A stretch of DNA of 19,228 nucleotides from Saccoglossus kowalevskii. Its lineage: Eukaryota > Hemichordata > Enteropneusta > Harrimaniidae. The stretch spans positions 42,712 to 61,939 of the forward strand of contig NW_003143815.1 of the NCBI RefSeq assembly GCF_000003605.2, given 5' to 3'. The first letter of the stretch is position 1. Each line of letters starts with the position of its first letter. Below the pieces are notes generated by a model. That model searched no databases and was not told the DNA's origin. It worked only from the letters and a program-made list of their open reading frames with translations. This document shows, in pieces, positions 10,334 to 19,228 of the stretch. Both the position numbers and the translations under genes were made by a program.

Positions 10334-13300
10334 GTACGTCTTACACGCCACTGTACGTTCGTAGAATAGCGAGCTGCATACACAAATGACTGTTATTTGT
10401 TCTGGTAGATTGTTATTTGCAAATAGATATTACTTAATCATAGGTAGTCATTGTACTGTGTATAGTTCTAAGTTGCGCGTTACAATCTCTTATATTCCAT
10501 TAAAACTAATCTCGTGTAATGTGATAAGTCGTGTTCCCCACAATTATCTAATCGTGTATGTGCATATTGCAGGAGCTGATAATAGCGTTGTCTGATACAC
10601 TGTATTCTCAACAAACATGCTTATCACATATGTAGCACTAATTCAGGCAGTTTGATTTTAATTAACAACATTCTGAAACGAAATGTGACACGCATTTAAA
10701 GAATGATCAACATGGAGCGATGGTAATCGCATTTTCTAGATAGAGAACCATTTTCTCAAATAAATGAATCGCATTCAAATGATTAGGCAACGTGAAACGT
10801 CTCGTAACCGAACACCAAATAAATTACATAACGCGTAATCCTTGTTCCATTTCGTGCGTATCGTTTGAGATGTATTGATAAACTACATTCGTTGCTACGA
10901 ATTGTTGGTACAAATCCCTTGAAGCTATGCAATATTATAATATATTGTAGAGTGTGATAATACTCCAGACATTCTCCTAGGAATGTAGATCAAGTATTCC
11001 AACTTGCCTCCCAATGTAAGCAATGATGTTTTGTCAAATCCGCAAATTATCCATATTTTTTCATTTTAGTTATCAAGTTTTGTAAATAAATAGAAAATCT
11101 GGTTAAATCTGGTTCAAAAGGAGGATCTATAAAACCTTTCCTAAAATCAAGCGCCACCTAGTGACAAAGCACTAAAATGACGTAAATAATACACACAAAG
11201 ACCGCGAGAAACGTGTATATATATCTATATTCGTTCATCGAATAACATTATGTTTTTGAGAGAATCTACTATATCCTTATAAAAAACGACTACACAATCA
11301 AACACACGAGTCGGTTCGAATGGAATTGCCTCTATCCATACATGTCATTTTGACGTCACAGAAGAGTTCCATCAACAAATGGAGCGATTTACATGAATGG
11401 TATATTTGACAGGAACAACAAACATTACCGGGCGAACTTTAAAATAAAAAATATTACGAAACTGTCAGTTCAACAAAACATGCGAAATGAGAAATCAGTA
11501 ATACGCATGTACAGAAATAAGGCTGATATATTTATAATTATGAACTCCTTGGTTGTGCTTTTTGTGACATATGAAGTGCTCCAATTAATGTTTGCACATT
11601 TTGTTTACGGATTAGTCATACACACTGCAACGTATAGTGTGAGTCAAAACGTCGCGGTGGTTACGTGACAGTGATACTGAAGTTGTGTTGCACACACATT
11701 ACCTAATTTTCTTAGCATATAATCTGATTTGGACGTGTACACACTACAGGCGATATCTGTATCTGACACCAACCTAACTATCAACTAAAATAATTGCGCC
11801 AATAATGTCTCTCACTTTCTTGGCCTAATAATTGATTAAGTTGGAATTGAAACGTGATTTTCTGGCATTAAACACGTATTCAACCTATATCGTCTAGTCA
11901 ATCCCTTGTCTATATTATCGACATACTAGAATCCATTTTAGCACGTGCTATAACTCACTAAATCACATCGCACCTTTAGAAGTACTGCCAATTAAATGTC
12001 AGTAAAAAAATGGTTGTATGCTTTAGCTGTCGCTGATTTCTGGGATGGGTGAGTGTCATTTGCAATGTATCGACTAAAAGTGGATTTTCATGTTTTTGGT
12101 GATTATTGTATTTCCCTGTAGATACTAAACAAACCATTAAGTGCGATTCAATAGCACTTTAATATCATGTCCATGTTCATATCGATCTATCAATTCTTAG
12201 GTTTAAATCTGCAAACTTCCAGTGATGCTCTAATAAAAAAACATTTGCTTCATGTGAGGTATTATCGCTGTATTAGTGACGTTATACACTCGGAAACAGC
12301 CACATTCTAAAGCATTATAGTGAGTTAGGTGTTCAACAATATGTCTCGGGCGTTGGCCACACAGCACTGAATTCAGCTTATCATCTCACTTCCTTTGTGT
12401 GCGCGTCGAAGGAAGGTCAAACAGGAAACATCCAATTGTGGGAGGATGAGGCCGTTTTGCAAGATTAAAAAAACATTCTCCAAAACCAGCGTATTTCTGG
12501 ATATTATCATTAAAAATATAATTTGACTCGTGTGTTGTTGTTATGAGTATGTCACATTTCTTATTCATAGCCAGTCATTTTAATACAAACTAAAACGATT
12601 CTTAAATATTTATCTCACATACACAAATGTAAATGTTTGACATACAGTCTTGAAAAAGTTTCATTTGCTCCACTCGTAAGAATGTATGCCGGGACCGTGT
12701 GCGTCAAAAACGACTGCGAACGAGCCTACGAGTTGATCACGTCACGTTATCAGTGCACTAGAAAACCCACTGTGGTGCAGTTGAAAATATTTCTTTTAGG
12801 TTTCTTAGATTAGTATATGTCCGAATGAAAACAAAATGTTCCACAGCGGTGCAATATTTATTATGACGAATTATTCTCCAGATAAATCTAATGACGCGGA
12901 CACAGTCAATAGACTGTGCAATTTTAATCGTTTCCACAATTCTGGGCGGTTTGCATGACGTCATTTTTTATATCCCCAAATAATCATCTATCGTGTTTGC
13001 GAAAAACTAGGCTGACGTTATCATTCCAAAACGTAACAATCAAACGCTCTTCGATATCGGATCTACATTCATCGCTAATATAAATATAACTATGACCCAG
13101 GACAAGAAAAACCCTTAATATCATGCAATTAAAACATCAGTGTAGATATATATATGTGTCAAGGCTAATGAATCACTCAGAAGGTGCATGACTGAATAAT
13201 TCATCATTTTGGGTGTGTAGATATCTTTCGTACATTTTATAAATCAGTAATATGTATGATGTGTTATAGAAAGATTGTAATGAAATATCATCACCTAATA

Positions 13301-13640
13301 TCTTCTCATTATAAGAAATTCTTAATCTGTTTTCAACCTACTTGCTATGTCCATGTTTGCAGTGGGATTTGCAAAATTTCATTCAATGTTCAACAATGCA
13401 AAATTTAATTTAAGCGACATATAGAGGCCGTTGGATGTCGAATAATCAAGAAAACGACACAAAGCACATCTCTGTGTTAATTAATACTGATCTTTTTTTG
13501 AAAACGCAATGATTTCATTATAACTACATCGAGTGGTAAGCTGATAGAATGCATTGACAGTGTCGCTGTACATCGAGAAACAAACAGTGTGAAGAAGTGA
13601 CAGATCATTCCGATCAATTTTCATTCAGTGCAGTTGTCTT
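10334..13640. other. Non-coding stretch
   Basis: Open frames at 10386-10595, 11393-11668 (plus), 12386-12568 and 12758-12964 (minus) are short, hydrophobic or basic at random, and match nothing I know. Full CRE palindromes TGACGTCA lie at 11351-11358 and 12956-12963, and CACGTG at 11942-11947. A CTCF-like site is at 11151-11164. This could be intergenic or intronic DNA. Confidence 0.4.
11151..11164. promoter_or_regulatory. CTCF-like insulator motif
   Basis: GCGCCACCTAGTGA closely matches the reverse form of the conserved CTCF core (GCGCCMYCTAGTGG), differing only at the last base. CTCF and its core motif are conserved across many bilaterians. Whether this animal uses it is unknown. Confidence 0.3.
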
Positions 13641-13658
13641 TATACAGTCAGGAACAGA

Positions 13659-13939
13659 ATGAGTGATCGCAGAGACGCTTATCGAACACGTGTGTCAAGA
13701 TTTCTGCATTGTTTGATGCGACCGTTCACGTCTTGTGAAATACATTCCATGAAGCCCGTCAAATTAGAAAGCGTTGCAACTGAACCGAAACACAACTTGC
13801 GGCGTACATGTAGCAAACACGCTATTCGGACCTGCCCTCTGTCTTGACACTGACATTGGTTTGTGTTTTTCCTCAATAACTTGAGTCTTTGATGTATTTC
13901 CGCAGGCGCCTGTATGGTGTACCATATACGTAATGGCAC
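13659..13939. other. Small less AT-rich region open on both strands, possible exon
   Basis: A plus-strand frame (13659-13847, 62 codons) and a minus-strand frame (13679-13939, 86 codons) overlap in a patch that is visibly less AT-rich than its surroundings. The plus frame starts after a stretch containing TCATTCAGT, an initiator-like sequence, and its product is basic with four Cys but no signal peptide. A decent acceptor (ATTTCCGCAG at 13896-13905) lies downstream. No domain or homologue is recognised. Double-strand openness is expected where G+C rises, so this is only a weak candidate exon or 5' untranslated region. Confidence 0.15.
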
Positions 13940-16485
13940 ATCTGTTAGTAACCTATTCTCCGAAAAATAGACAATCGTCAGTTTATATTATTTATTGATG
14001 ACTTGCGAATGCTGAATTTTGACTTTAATTTATTCCTTAGTAATGACACGTATACGTGTCAACGCCGTTGCCATGTCGCTAGCAGTGTTTTTTTCTTAAC
14101 ATGATATTAAATAACCCGCTGATGATGACTAACACTATTCCAAATTAGTTTGTAAAAAATGTCTGCGTTTTAGACTGTCAGTAAATATCAATGACAATAA
14201 AAGGCAGTTAATAGTTTTTTCTTCAATAAATGTTACTATCATGATAAACTAAAATTTATATCATTTTTGACAAGTCTTTCTTTTTTAAATATTCATTAAC
14301 ATCACTTTTCAATCATTTCATTTATTTCTAACCATATTTTAAGTTTATTTATGAGGCATTTCTATTCGCCAACATTTTCGGGTAATAAATATTATTCCTG
14401 AGTAAATTGCCACAGTATTAAGACAGATGAAAGTCTCCGTAGGGAAGGCCGCTATTACTATCCGCTTTGCAAATACGGCGTCAAATTGTCAATGTTGGAA
14501 TATTCTATACCTAAATATGCGCATGTGTTGGCAATATGCGATGCATAAGTTAGAACCAAACAACACCACACGTTTTGAGTATATAAATGTTTACGCATTT
14601 CACTTTAGTTGTCTTGTTTAATATTTGGTGTGGTGTTTATGCTTCAGTAAAAATGTATTGCCGTCTGCGAAAGTAGTTGTGTTTAGTTATCCGAATGTCA
14701 CCTGATGATTCGGCTCATTTTTCTAACATATAGATATTATGATGGCTTACTGTTTGATTCCAAATATGTGAGAAGACACTCGGTTTTCGTTGTAGTTGCA
14801 TGGGTATCGGCAGTTATCATGAGAAAGTTTTATATTTACTCTAGGTACATGTTGAAAGAATGACACAACCGAAAACAGTTCTCATGTTAATTGTTGAATA
14901 TTATGTGAGAGGGCCTTCAGATAATTGTACAACTTGATGTGCCGACAATGTCAGTGTCATTGTTAATTGTAAATGACAACATACAAATAAGTGATTAATA
15001 ACTGTGACAACCGAGTTTTAACAATATTGAATAGAGACAGCTAGGACGCACTTATCGGAGGATCAAAGTTTCTACCGAAATCGATGAAAGATATTAATAC
15101 GCCACGCGCACTTTGATATTTAACAGTAATTGTTTTTATCGAACCATCTGCGCCCATGTTGGAGTTTGTGTATATTTTGGGATGTAGCAATTACACTACA
15201 CATACAAACCGCACAGATGTGTATCCCGTATCCAATATTCGGCGTCTGTGATGTAGCCAATACTAGATTTGAATTCGTCGCTCTGCCACGCATCCATTTT
15301 TGTTATAAGCAATATACCCTATATTATAGGATACTTATACTGTAATGCAAGCGTGCGATTTGTGCGATACCTTTAAATTTGGTAATTTATTTGTGAAAAT
15401 ACAATACACCGCACTCACAATGCGTAGTGTAATATAGCATATCGTTTATCACAGCCGCTGTACTCTAATGGTTACTCGATACATTCACGTTTATAGACAG
15501 AAGATAAAATTCGGCAATACTTTGGCAATCTGCGCAAAATAACTTACCAATTTTAGCAATAAAGCAGTAAAGCGTCAATGAGCAAAAACAAACGTCTACA
15601 TGGTATAATTATGAAATGTTTAAACGAATATGCATGAAATGTAAGCATGTAGTAATTGTTGTGACGTCATCGTATGCTTCACGTCACGCTATCATTATAT
15701 CATATTGAAATAATATGAATGAATAAAGGTAATGATAAAATGTGTATACCAGTGTAACTGCTCCGATGTTCAGAGGATTTATATTTTTGTCATTCAATTA
15801 GTAAATAATATGCCCTCTTGATATATTTCTATTTCTGGATACCTAAAGCCAAAGACTTCAATTTCACATTGAGATATATTCACGATTGAACTAATTTAAC
15901 ATAATCAATCCTAAAGTCAATAGTTATATTGTAATGATAATTGCAGCTGAACTTCACAATCTTTTTTTTTCCATTGTCAATACCATAACGCAGGGGTTTT
16001 ATAGAAAAAGACAAGTCTAACATTCAAAGTGATTTTGAGCGTGACTGTAATGAAATACACTAAAACTATTTTACATGTCACTTATCTGGTGTCGACCTCG
16101 TTATTATGATTCACAATTATAGATTTAGAGTGCCACATATGAAGCACCTTACAAAACTTTGCGTATACCATGAAATCCAAATCTCTTTATTTTACTAATC
16201 TGGCTAAGTAGTGTGGCGTACTTGTTTTATTTTTGGTTCTAGTATATTCTATGTAGTGTACTATTGTTGTCATTCATTTGTTTTGTGCTCTTGGACGTAT
16301 AAATTAGCCTTGGATTTGGATATCTTGTGTGTTTGATGTTATTTCTACTTCTAGTCGATTAAATACGTTAATTTGATGCATTATTATAAACTTAACAAGT
16401 TTCTTTTTATCAGAATGTGCCTCCTACATGTAATATATTGACTGTAACAGTCTTAGTATAATAACCACATGTATTTCCTGTTTCC
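13940..16485. other. Non-coding stretch upstream of the secreted-peptide exon
   Basis: No protein or RNA gene recognised. Open frames at 14427-14621 and 15130-15345 (plus) lack features. It holds the palindrome at 14044-14061 and a CRE TGACGTCA at 15662-15669. If the exon acceptor at 16505 is real, at least the 3' part of this stretch is an intron or pre-exon sequence of that gene. Confidence 0.45.
14044..14061. promoter_or_regulatory. 18-bp perfect palindrome
   Basis: TGACACGTATACGTGTCA is identical to its reverse complement over all 18 bases. It contains two facing ACGTG/CACGT half-sites, of the kind bound by bHLH-PAS or bZIP dimers, and TGACA/TGTCA ends. No adjoining gene explains it. Confidence 0.5.
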
Positions 16486-16505
16486 ACTTGTTTTTTTCCA
16501 CACAG
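16486..16505 (+). other. 3' splice site of the secreted-peptide coding exon
   Basis: An almost unbroken pyrimidine tract ends in CCACACAG|AC, with AG at 16504-16505. Three bases later is the ATG at 16508, with G at -3. This is a textbook animal acceptor placed right at the start of the signal peptide. It implies an upstream untranslated exon and argues against the earlier in-frame ATG at 16469, which would lie inside the intron tract. Confidence 0.7.
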
Positions 16506-16507
16506 AC

Positions 16508-16852
16508 ATGTCGACAAAGGCGATAATTGTATTCTTTCTTACACTGACTGTACTCCTATCCTTCTGTGAAGCAATTAACTATTGTCAACTAGGCATCAAA
16601 AACAAATGTAAGGGACCAAGGCGACAAGGTAAGAGAGATGACCTTGATGATGTCATGCATGCTTATGACGTCAACGAAAAACGAAATAGTGACTTCTACC
16701 CGATTCCTATCCCCGACGACAATTTAAGCCGGAATGAGTACGAACAACTTTTCAGCAATGTCGCCAAAAGAGACGACGACGATGTGTACCAAGCCAAGAC
16801 GATGCTTCAAAATTTACTCCGGAATTATTATAAGCAGTACCAACGAAAGTAA
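16508..16852 (+). CDS. Putative neuropeptide/peptide-hormone precursor, family not recognised
   Basis: A 114-residue secreted prohormone if it stops here. Residues 1-22 form a signal peptide (MSTK, a hydrophobic core at about 5-19, predicted cut after CEA). The next segment is INYCQLGIKNKCKGPRRQ (23-40), with Cys26 and Cys34 able to form a 7-residue ring, followed by Gly-Lys-Arg (41-43), the signal for cleavage and C-terminal amidation. Arg38-Arg39 is a possible extra cut. KR sites at 58-59 and 87-88 release an acidic linker (44-57), a Pro-rich to amphipathic peptide starting NSDFYPIPIP (60-86), and a final peptide (89 on) with four Asp and then a helix-prone, Tyr-rich tail ending QRK. The signal peptide, dibasic sites and acidic spacers are diagnostic of regulated secretory peptides. 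The C-x7-C spacing differs from vasotocin (4), CCAP (5), allatostatin C and CCHamide (6). A later ATG than 16469 was chosen because of the acceptor at 16505. The C terminus is uncertain because a splice donor overlaps the stop. Confidence 0.72.
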   Translation: MSTKAIIVFFLTLTVLLSFCEAINYCQLGIKNKCKGPRRQGKRDDLDDVMHAYDVNEKRNSDFYPIPIPDDNLSRNEYEQLFSNVAKRDDDDVYQAKTMLQNLLRNYYKQYQRK

Positions 16853-16855
16853 GTA
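16849..16855 (+). other. Consensus 5' splice site overlapping the apparent stop codon
   Basis: CGAAA|GTAAGTAAA: the GT at 16849-16850 begins a near-ideal donor that includes the TAA stop (16850-16852). If used, the exon ends in phase 2 after codon Arg113 plus AA, so residue 114 would be Lys or Asn and translation would continue in a later exon. Possible acceptors downstream (for example TTCAATTTTCAG ending at about 18402) give only a short tail. The true next exon might lie outside the window. Confidence 0.5.
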
Positions 16856-16995
16856 AATTTTACGAAGTGCGTCCATCCGTGATATCGCTTCATCCGGGAT
16901 CGTATGTCAACGTCATCACTTCACTGTTACGTCACTCATTCCACGGCATGTTATACATATATATGTATATGTTATGTGTCCCTAAGGCAGCAACA

Positions 16996-17001
16996 ATTAA
17001 A
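16996..17001 (+). other. Possible polyadenylation signal ATTAAA
   Basis: ATTAAA, the commonest variant hexamer, lies about 145 bases after the TAA and is followed within 20-30 bases by a GT-rich run (GTGTAAGTGTATTGTAT). That is a reasonable cleavage context if the gene ends at 16852. It competes with the splice-donor model for the same exon. Confidence 0.3.
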
Positions 17002-19228
17002 CACTAAAGTTAACGTGTAAGTGTATTGTATAAGGCACAGCACTGGCCCACAATATCACAGACAAATGCATGACTATAATGGACATATATCGAATATTAA
17101 CTTAATTGTGTAACCAATCATTGCACATAATTTCACTTTGAATAATATTCACTATAATACTCAAATAATGCACGTTATTTCATACATTATCTAAATTGCA
17201 TATATAACCATAACTTTAATTGTTATCATTGTTTTATATGAATATAATATTTGCTACTGACAAGTGATGTGAGTGTGTTTAGGCATATCTAGTTATTTGG
17301 CTCGCCATGTAAATAATAATTAAGACTTGCGAAAAGAACACACTGGCTGAGAGTATAGCATACATTTGACCTTATTTGGACATTGAGTTACGTCATTGCG
17401 TTATATATTCAGACTATTCTGAATCTGCTTAAAAAGACTACAACATTATTAGCAATATTAACAATATGTGCCATTAAACATATGCAGCTATTGGTAATAC
17501 CATTCACTACTAGCTGTTCCAACCTAGTTTATCACTGCGAATAAGAACTACATTGTCGTAATATACGTGATACGTTACATGACTATGAAATGATCAACTC
17601 TGGATCTTCTTGACATAAAAAACCAGGTCACGTAGCATAATTCTGAATTTGAAATACTAGTTCTTATCAAAAGTTACATATAATATACCGATGAATTGTG
17701 TCCTCTGAGAGCAATATCAAATTATTGATAGATGTGTCGATTCCCGGTAGATTGACACTTATCATTGTTGTTTTCACTACAGTTGATAAGGGTCTGAATT
17801 CGTTACTTCGAGACTCCGGTATCATTATCTTATCGTACATTATATCGTCTTATGTTGACATCTAACTCTTTGATGATGTCCGTTTATGACAGGTTTTAAT
17901 GGAAATTCCGAGTAATGTTTGTTGTCAGTCATTGGAACATAAAGGCAGTTATTACTTTGTCTGAAGTTCACACAGTTTAGAGCACGTTGAACACTGCGGT
18001 TTTTAAAAGGCGCATTGAACAAAAGTTGTGTTCATGTTTGTTTCACAAGTGGTGTAAATATCACGTTTGGTTTATTGCCGCTGTCAATTCATTTAATTTT
18101 AATACCTGCTATGTATGTACAAAGTATGTGTCTATGATGAACAGATTACAAAGCGTTTGATAATATAAATTTTGCTCACATCGCATATTCTCAAATCACC
18201 CCTTTGTTACAACTACAGCAACGTTATTAAATAAATAAATCGCCCAATTCTCGTATTTCCATTTCAAATGCCGATCAATAAACATAAAATCTGTGTAATA
18301 CGGGAGGTCCGAATGAGAATGAAGGACTACTTAGTGAGATATTTTGTAGATTTTCCCATAAAACTACATTCGACCAAACATACAATATTTGTTCAATTTT
18401 CAGACTCAGATGTACTTAGTATGTGATAATGTTATTTATTACTTTGGCACCACGTGCCTAGATTACTAATCAGCGTGATGAACCGGCGTCGCTAATGGTT
18501 TGGAACAGTATATATGGCATCAATGCATTTATAAAATTGAGCGTGGCGATCATATTCCCAGCATGCAATCAGAGTAGTAGAGTGGCAAAAAATGGATATA
18601 CCACATTCTATCAGAACTCCGGTAATCGGCGTCATATTGTACAGCGTGGAAGTCGCAAAGAGTTCTTACACGCTTCAGTGGACCGGAAAATACCCCGAAT
18701 GTTCCACTTCTAAACCGTTTTTGCGAAAAGCGATGATGGGAGGAGTGCGGATGTTTCCATATTGATTATTTGGCAATTAAATTTCCAGCGCTTTCGTCAT
18801 GGTTTTGTATACACATGTTGTATGTGTATTATGGTTGAACTGCACTCAAATAACATAAAGTAAAAATATTGTTAAGTGCAAAGTTCGGAGAAAATTCATA
18901 TACACAATAACAAATAAAAAGACAGTGTTGTTGGTTCATGACATATTACCACTGTTTAGTATGAAAACTAAATTTTGTATTATGCCGTAAGATGAGAAAA
19001 TGACACATGCTTCCTTCTATGGCACATGCTGACGTCAATATTTAATAACAAACTAATTTATTTCATAGTTTTTAATGAAAAACGGTATATCCATTTTGGT
19101 CTGAGAATCCTTTGAGATTAATAATTTGTTAGATATTCATAAGTTTACTCACTGTTAATATAAATATATTTGCTCATAGATATATATATTTCTTTGTATG
19201 CGCCAGATATGCGCACACGGCATACAAA
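17002..19228. other. Non-coding flank (3' untranslated, intronic or intergenic)
   Basis: No gene recognised. The minus frame at 17840-18022 and the plus frame at 18495-18713 (72 codons, slightly less AT-rich) lack motifs. An AATAAA cluster lies near 18231-18238. A CRE TGACGTCA is at 19030-19037 and CACGTG at 18451-18456. TA runs appear near the right edge (19155-19190). Confidence 0.4.
17370..17407 (+). promoter_or_regulatory. CArG box, CRE-like site and TATA-like sequence in a row
   Basis: CCTTATTTGG (17370-17379) is a perfect CArG box, the serum-response-factor site. TTACGTCA (17388-17395) is a CREB/ATF-type site. TATATA follows at 17402-17407. The order resembles stimulus-responsive promoters, but no gene start is recognised downstream. 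Confidence 0.25.

Noticed and set aside
11310-11330. GGTTCGAAT resembling a tRNA B box
   Set aside because: The flanking bases do not form a T-arm stem, and no A box or acceptor stem is found.
11393-11668. 91-codon plus-strand frame, the longest outside the RT fragment and the peptide exon
   Set aside because: Composition and length fit chance in AT-rich DNA. No domain, signal peptide or gene context was seen.
16469-16507. Upstream in-frame ATG adding 13 residues to the prohormone
   Set aside because: It lies in the polypyrimidine tract before the AG at 16505. The second Met gives a cleaner signal peptide and sits three bases after the acceptor.
16772-16849. Resemblance of the C-terminal peptide to NPY/NPF peptides (LL-R-NYY, near-terminal intron)
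   Set aside because: The RxRF/RxRY end is absent, and the segment is not directly after the signal peptide as in that family. The likeness is too thin.
16952-16969. 18-bp palindrome TATACATATATATGTATA
   Set aside because: It is almost purely alternating AT, so likely low-complexity chance rather than a specific site.

Overview
This window looks like non-coding-dominated nuclear DNA from an invertebrate animal. It is AT-rich (by eye roughly one third G+C), and CpG is not visibly depleted. It has long gene-free stretches, simple-sequence repeats, a decayed retroelement and animal-type splice signals. No bacterial operon, rRNA, tRNA or CRISPR array is visible. The species cannot be fixed from the sequence. 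The retroelement family is one I associate with cnidarians and other aquatic invertebrates, which is suggestive only.

Layout. 76-600 (minus) is a broken reverse-transcriptase fragment with an intact YRDD catalytic box, resembling Penelope-like retroelements. About 600-16,480 is intergenic and/or intronic DNA. It holds degenerate ~45-bp repeats (1552-1740), an almost perfect (ATTT)36 array (4097-4240), an ATGT array (7279-7314), several short perfect inverted repeats, isolated strong-looking regulatory motifs, and three weak candidate TATA/first-exon/splice-donor units on the plus strand (near 4007, 9850 and 10172). None of the longer open frames in this stretch resembles a protein I know.

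The one convincing host gene is at 16,506-16,852 (plus). A coding exon begins right after a textbook splice acceptor and encodes a 114-residue secreted prohormone. It has a signal peptide, then an 18-residue peptide with a C-x7-C pair ending in a GKR amidation/cleavage site, then three further peptides separated by KR sites and often starting with acidic runs. I do not recognise the family, so it is the best candidate for something undescribed. Its annotated stop codon overlaps a consensus splice donor, so the protein may continue into another exon. A second donor-like sequence is formed by the GKR codons themselves.

A speculative overall model is a neuropeptide gene on the plus strand with one or more untranslated first exons far upstream and a coding exon at 16.5 kb. 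The rest would be introns and flanking DNA rich in CREB/ATF-type (TGACGTCA) and E-box (CACGTG) sites. RNA evidence would be needed to accept the upstream exons.
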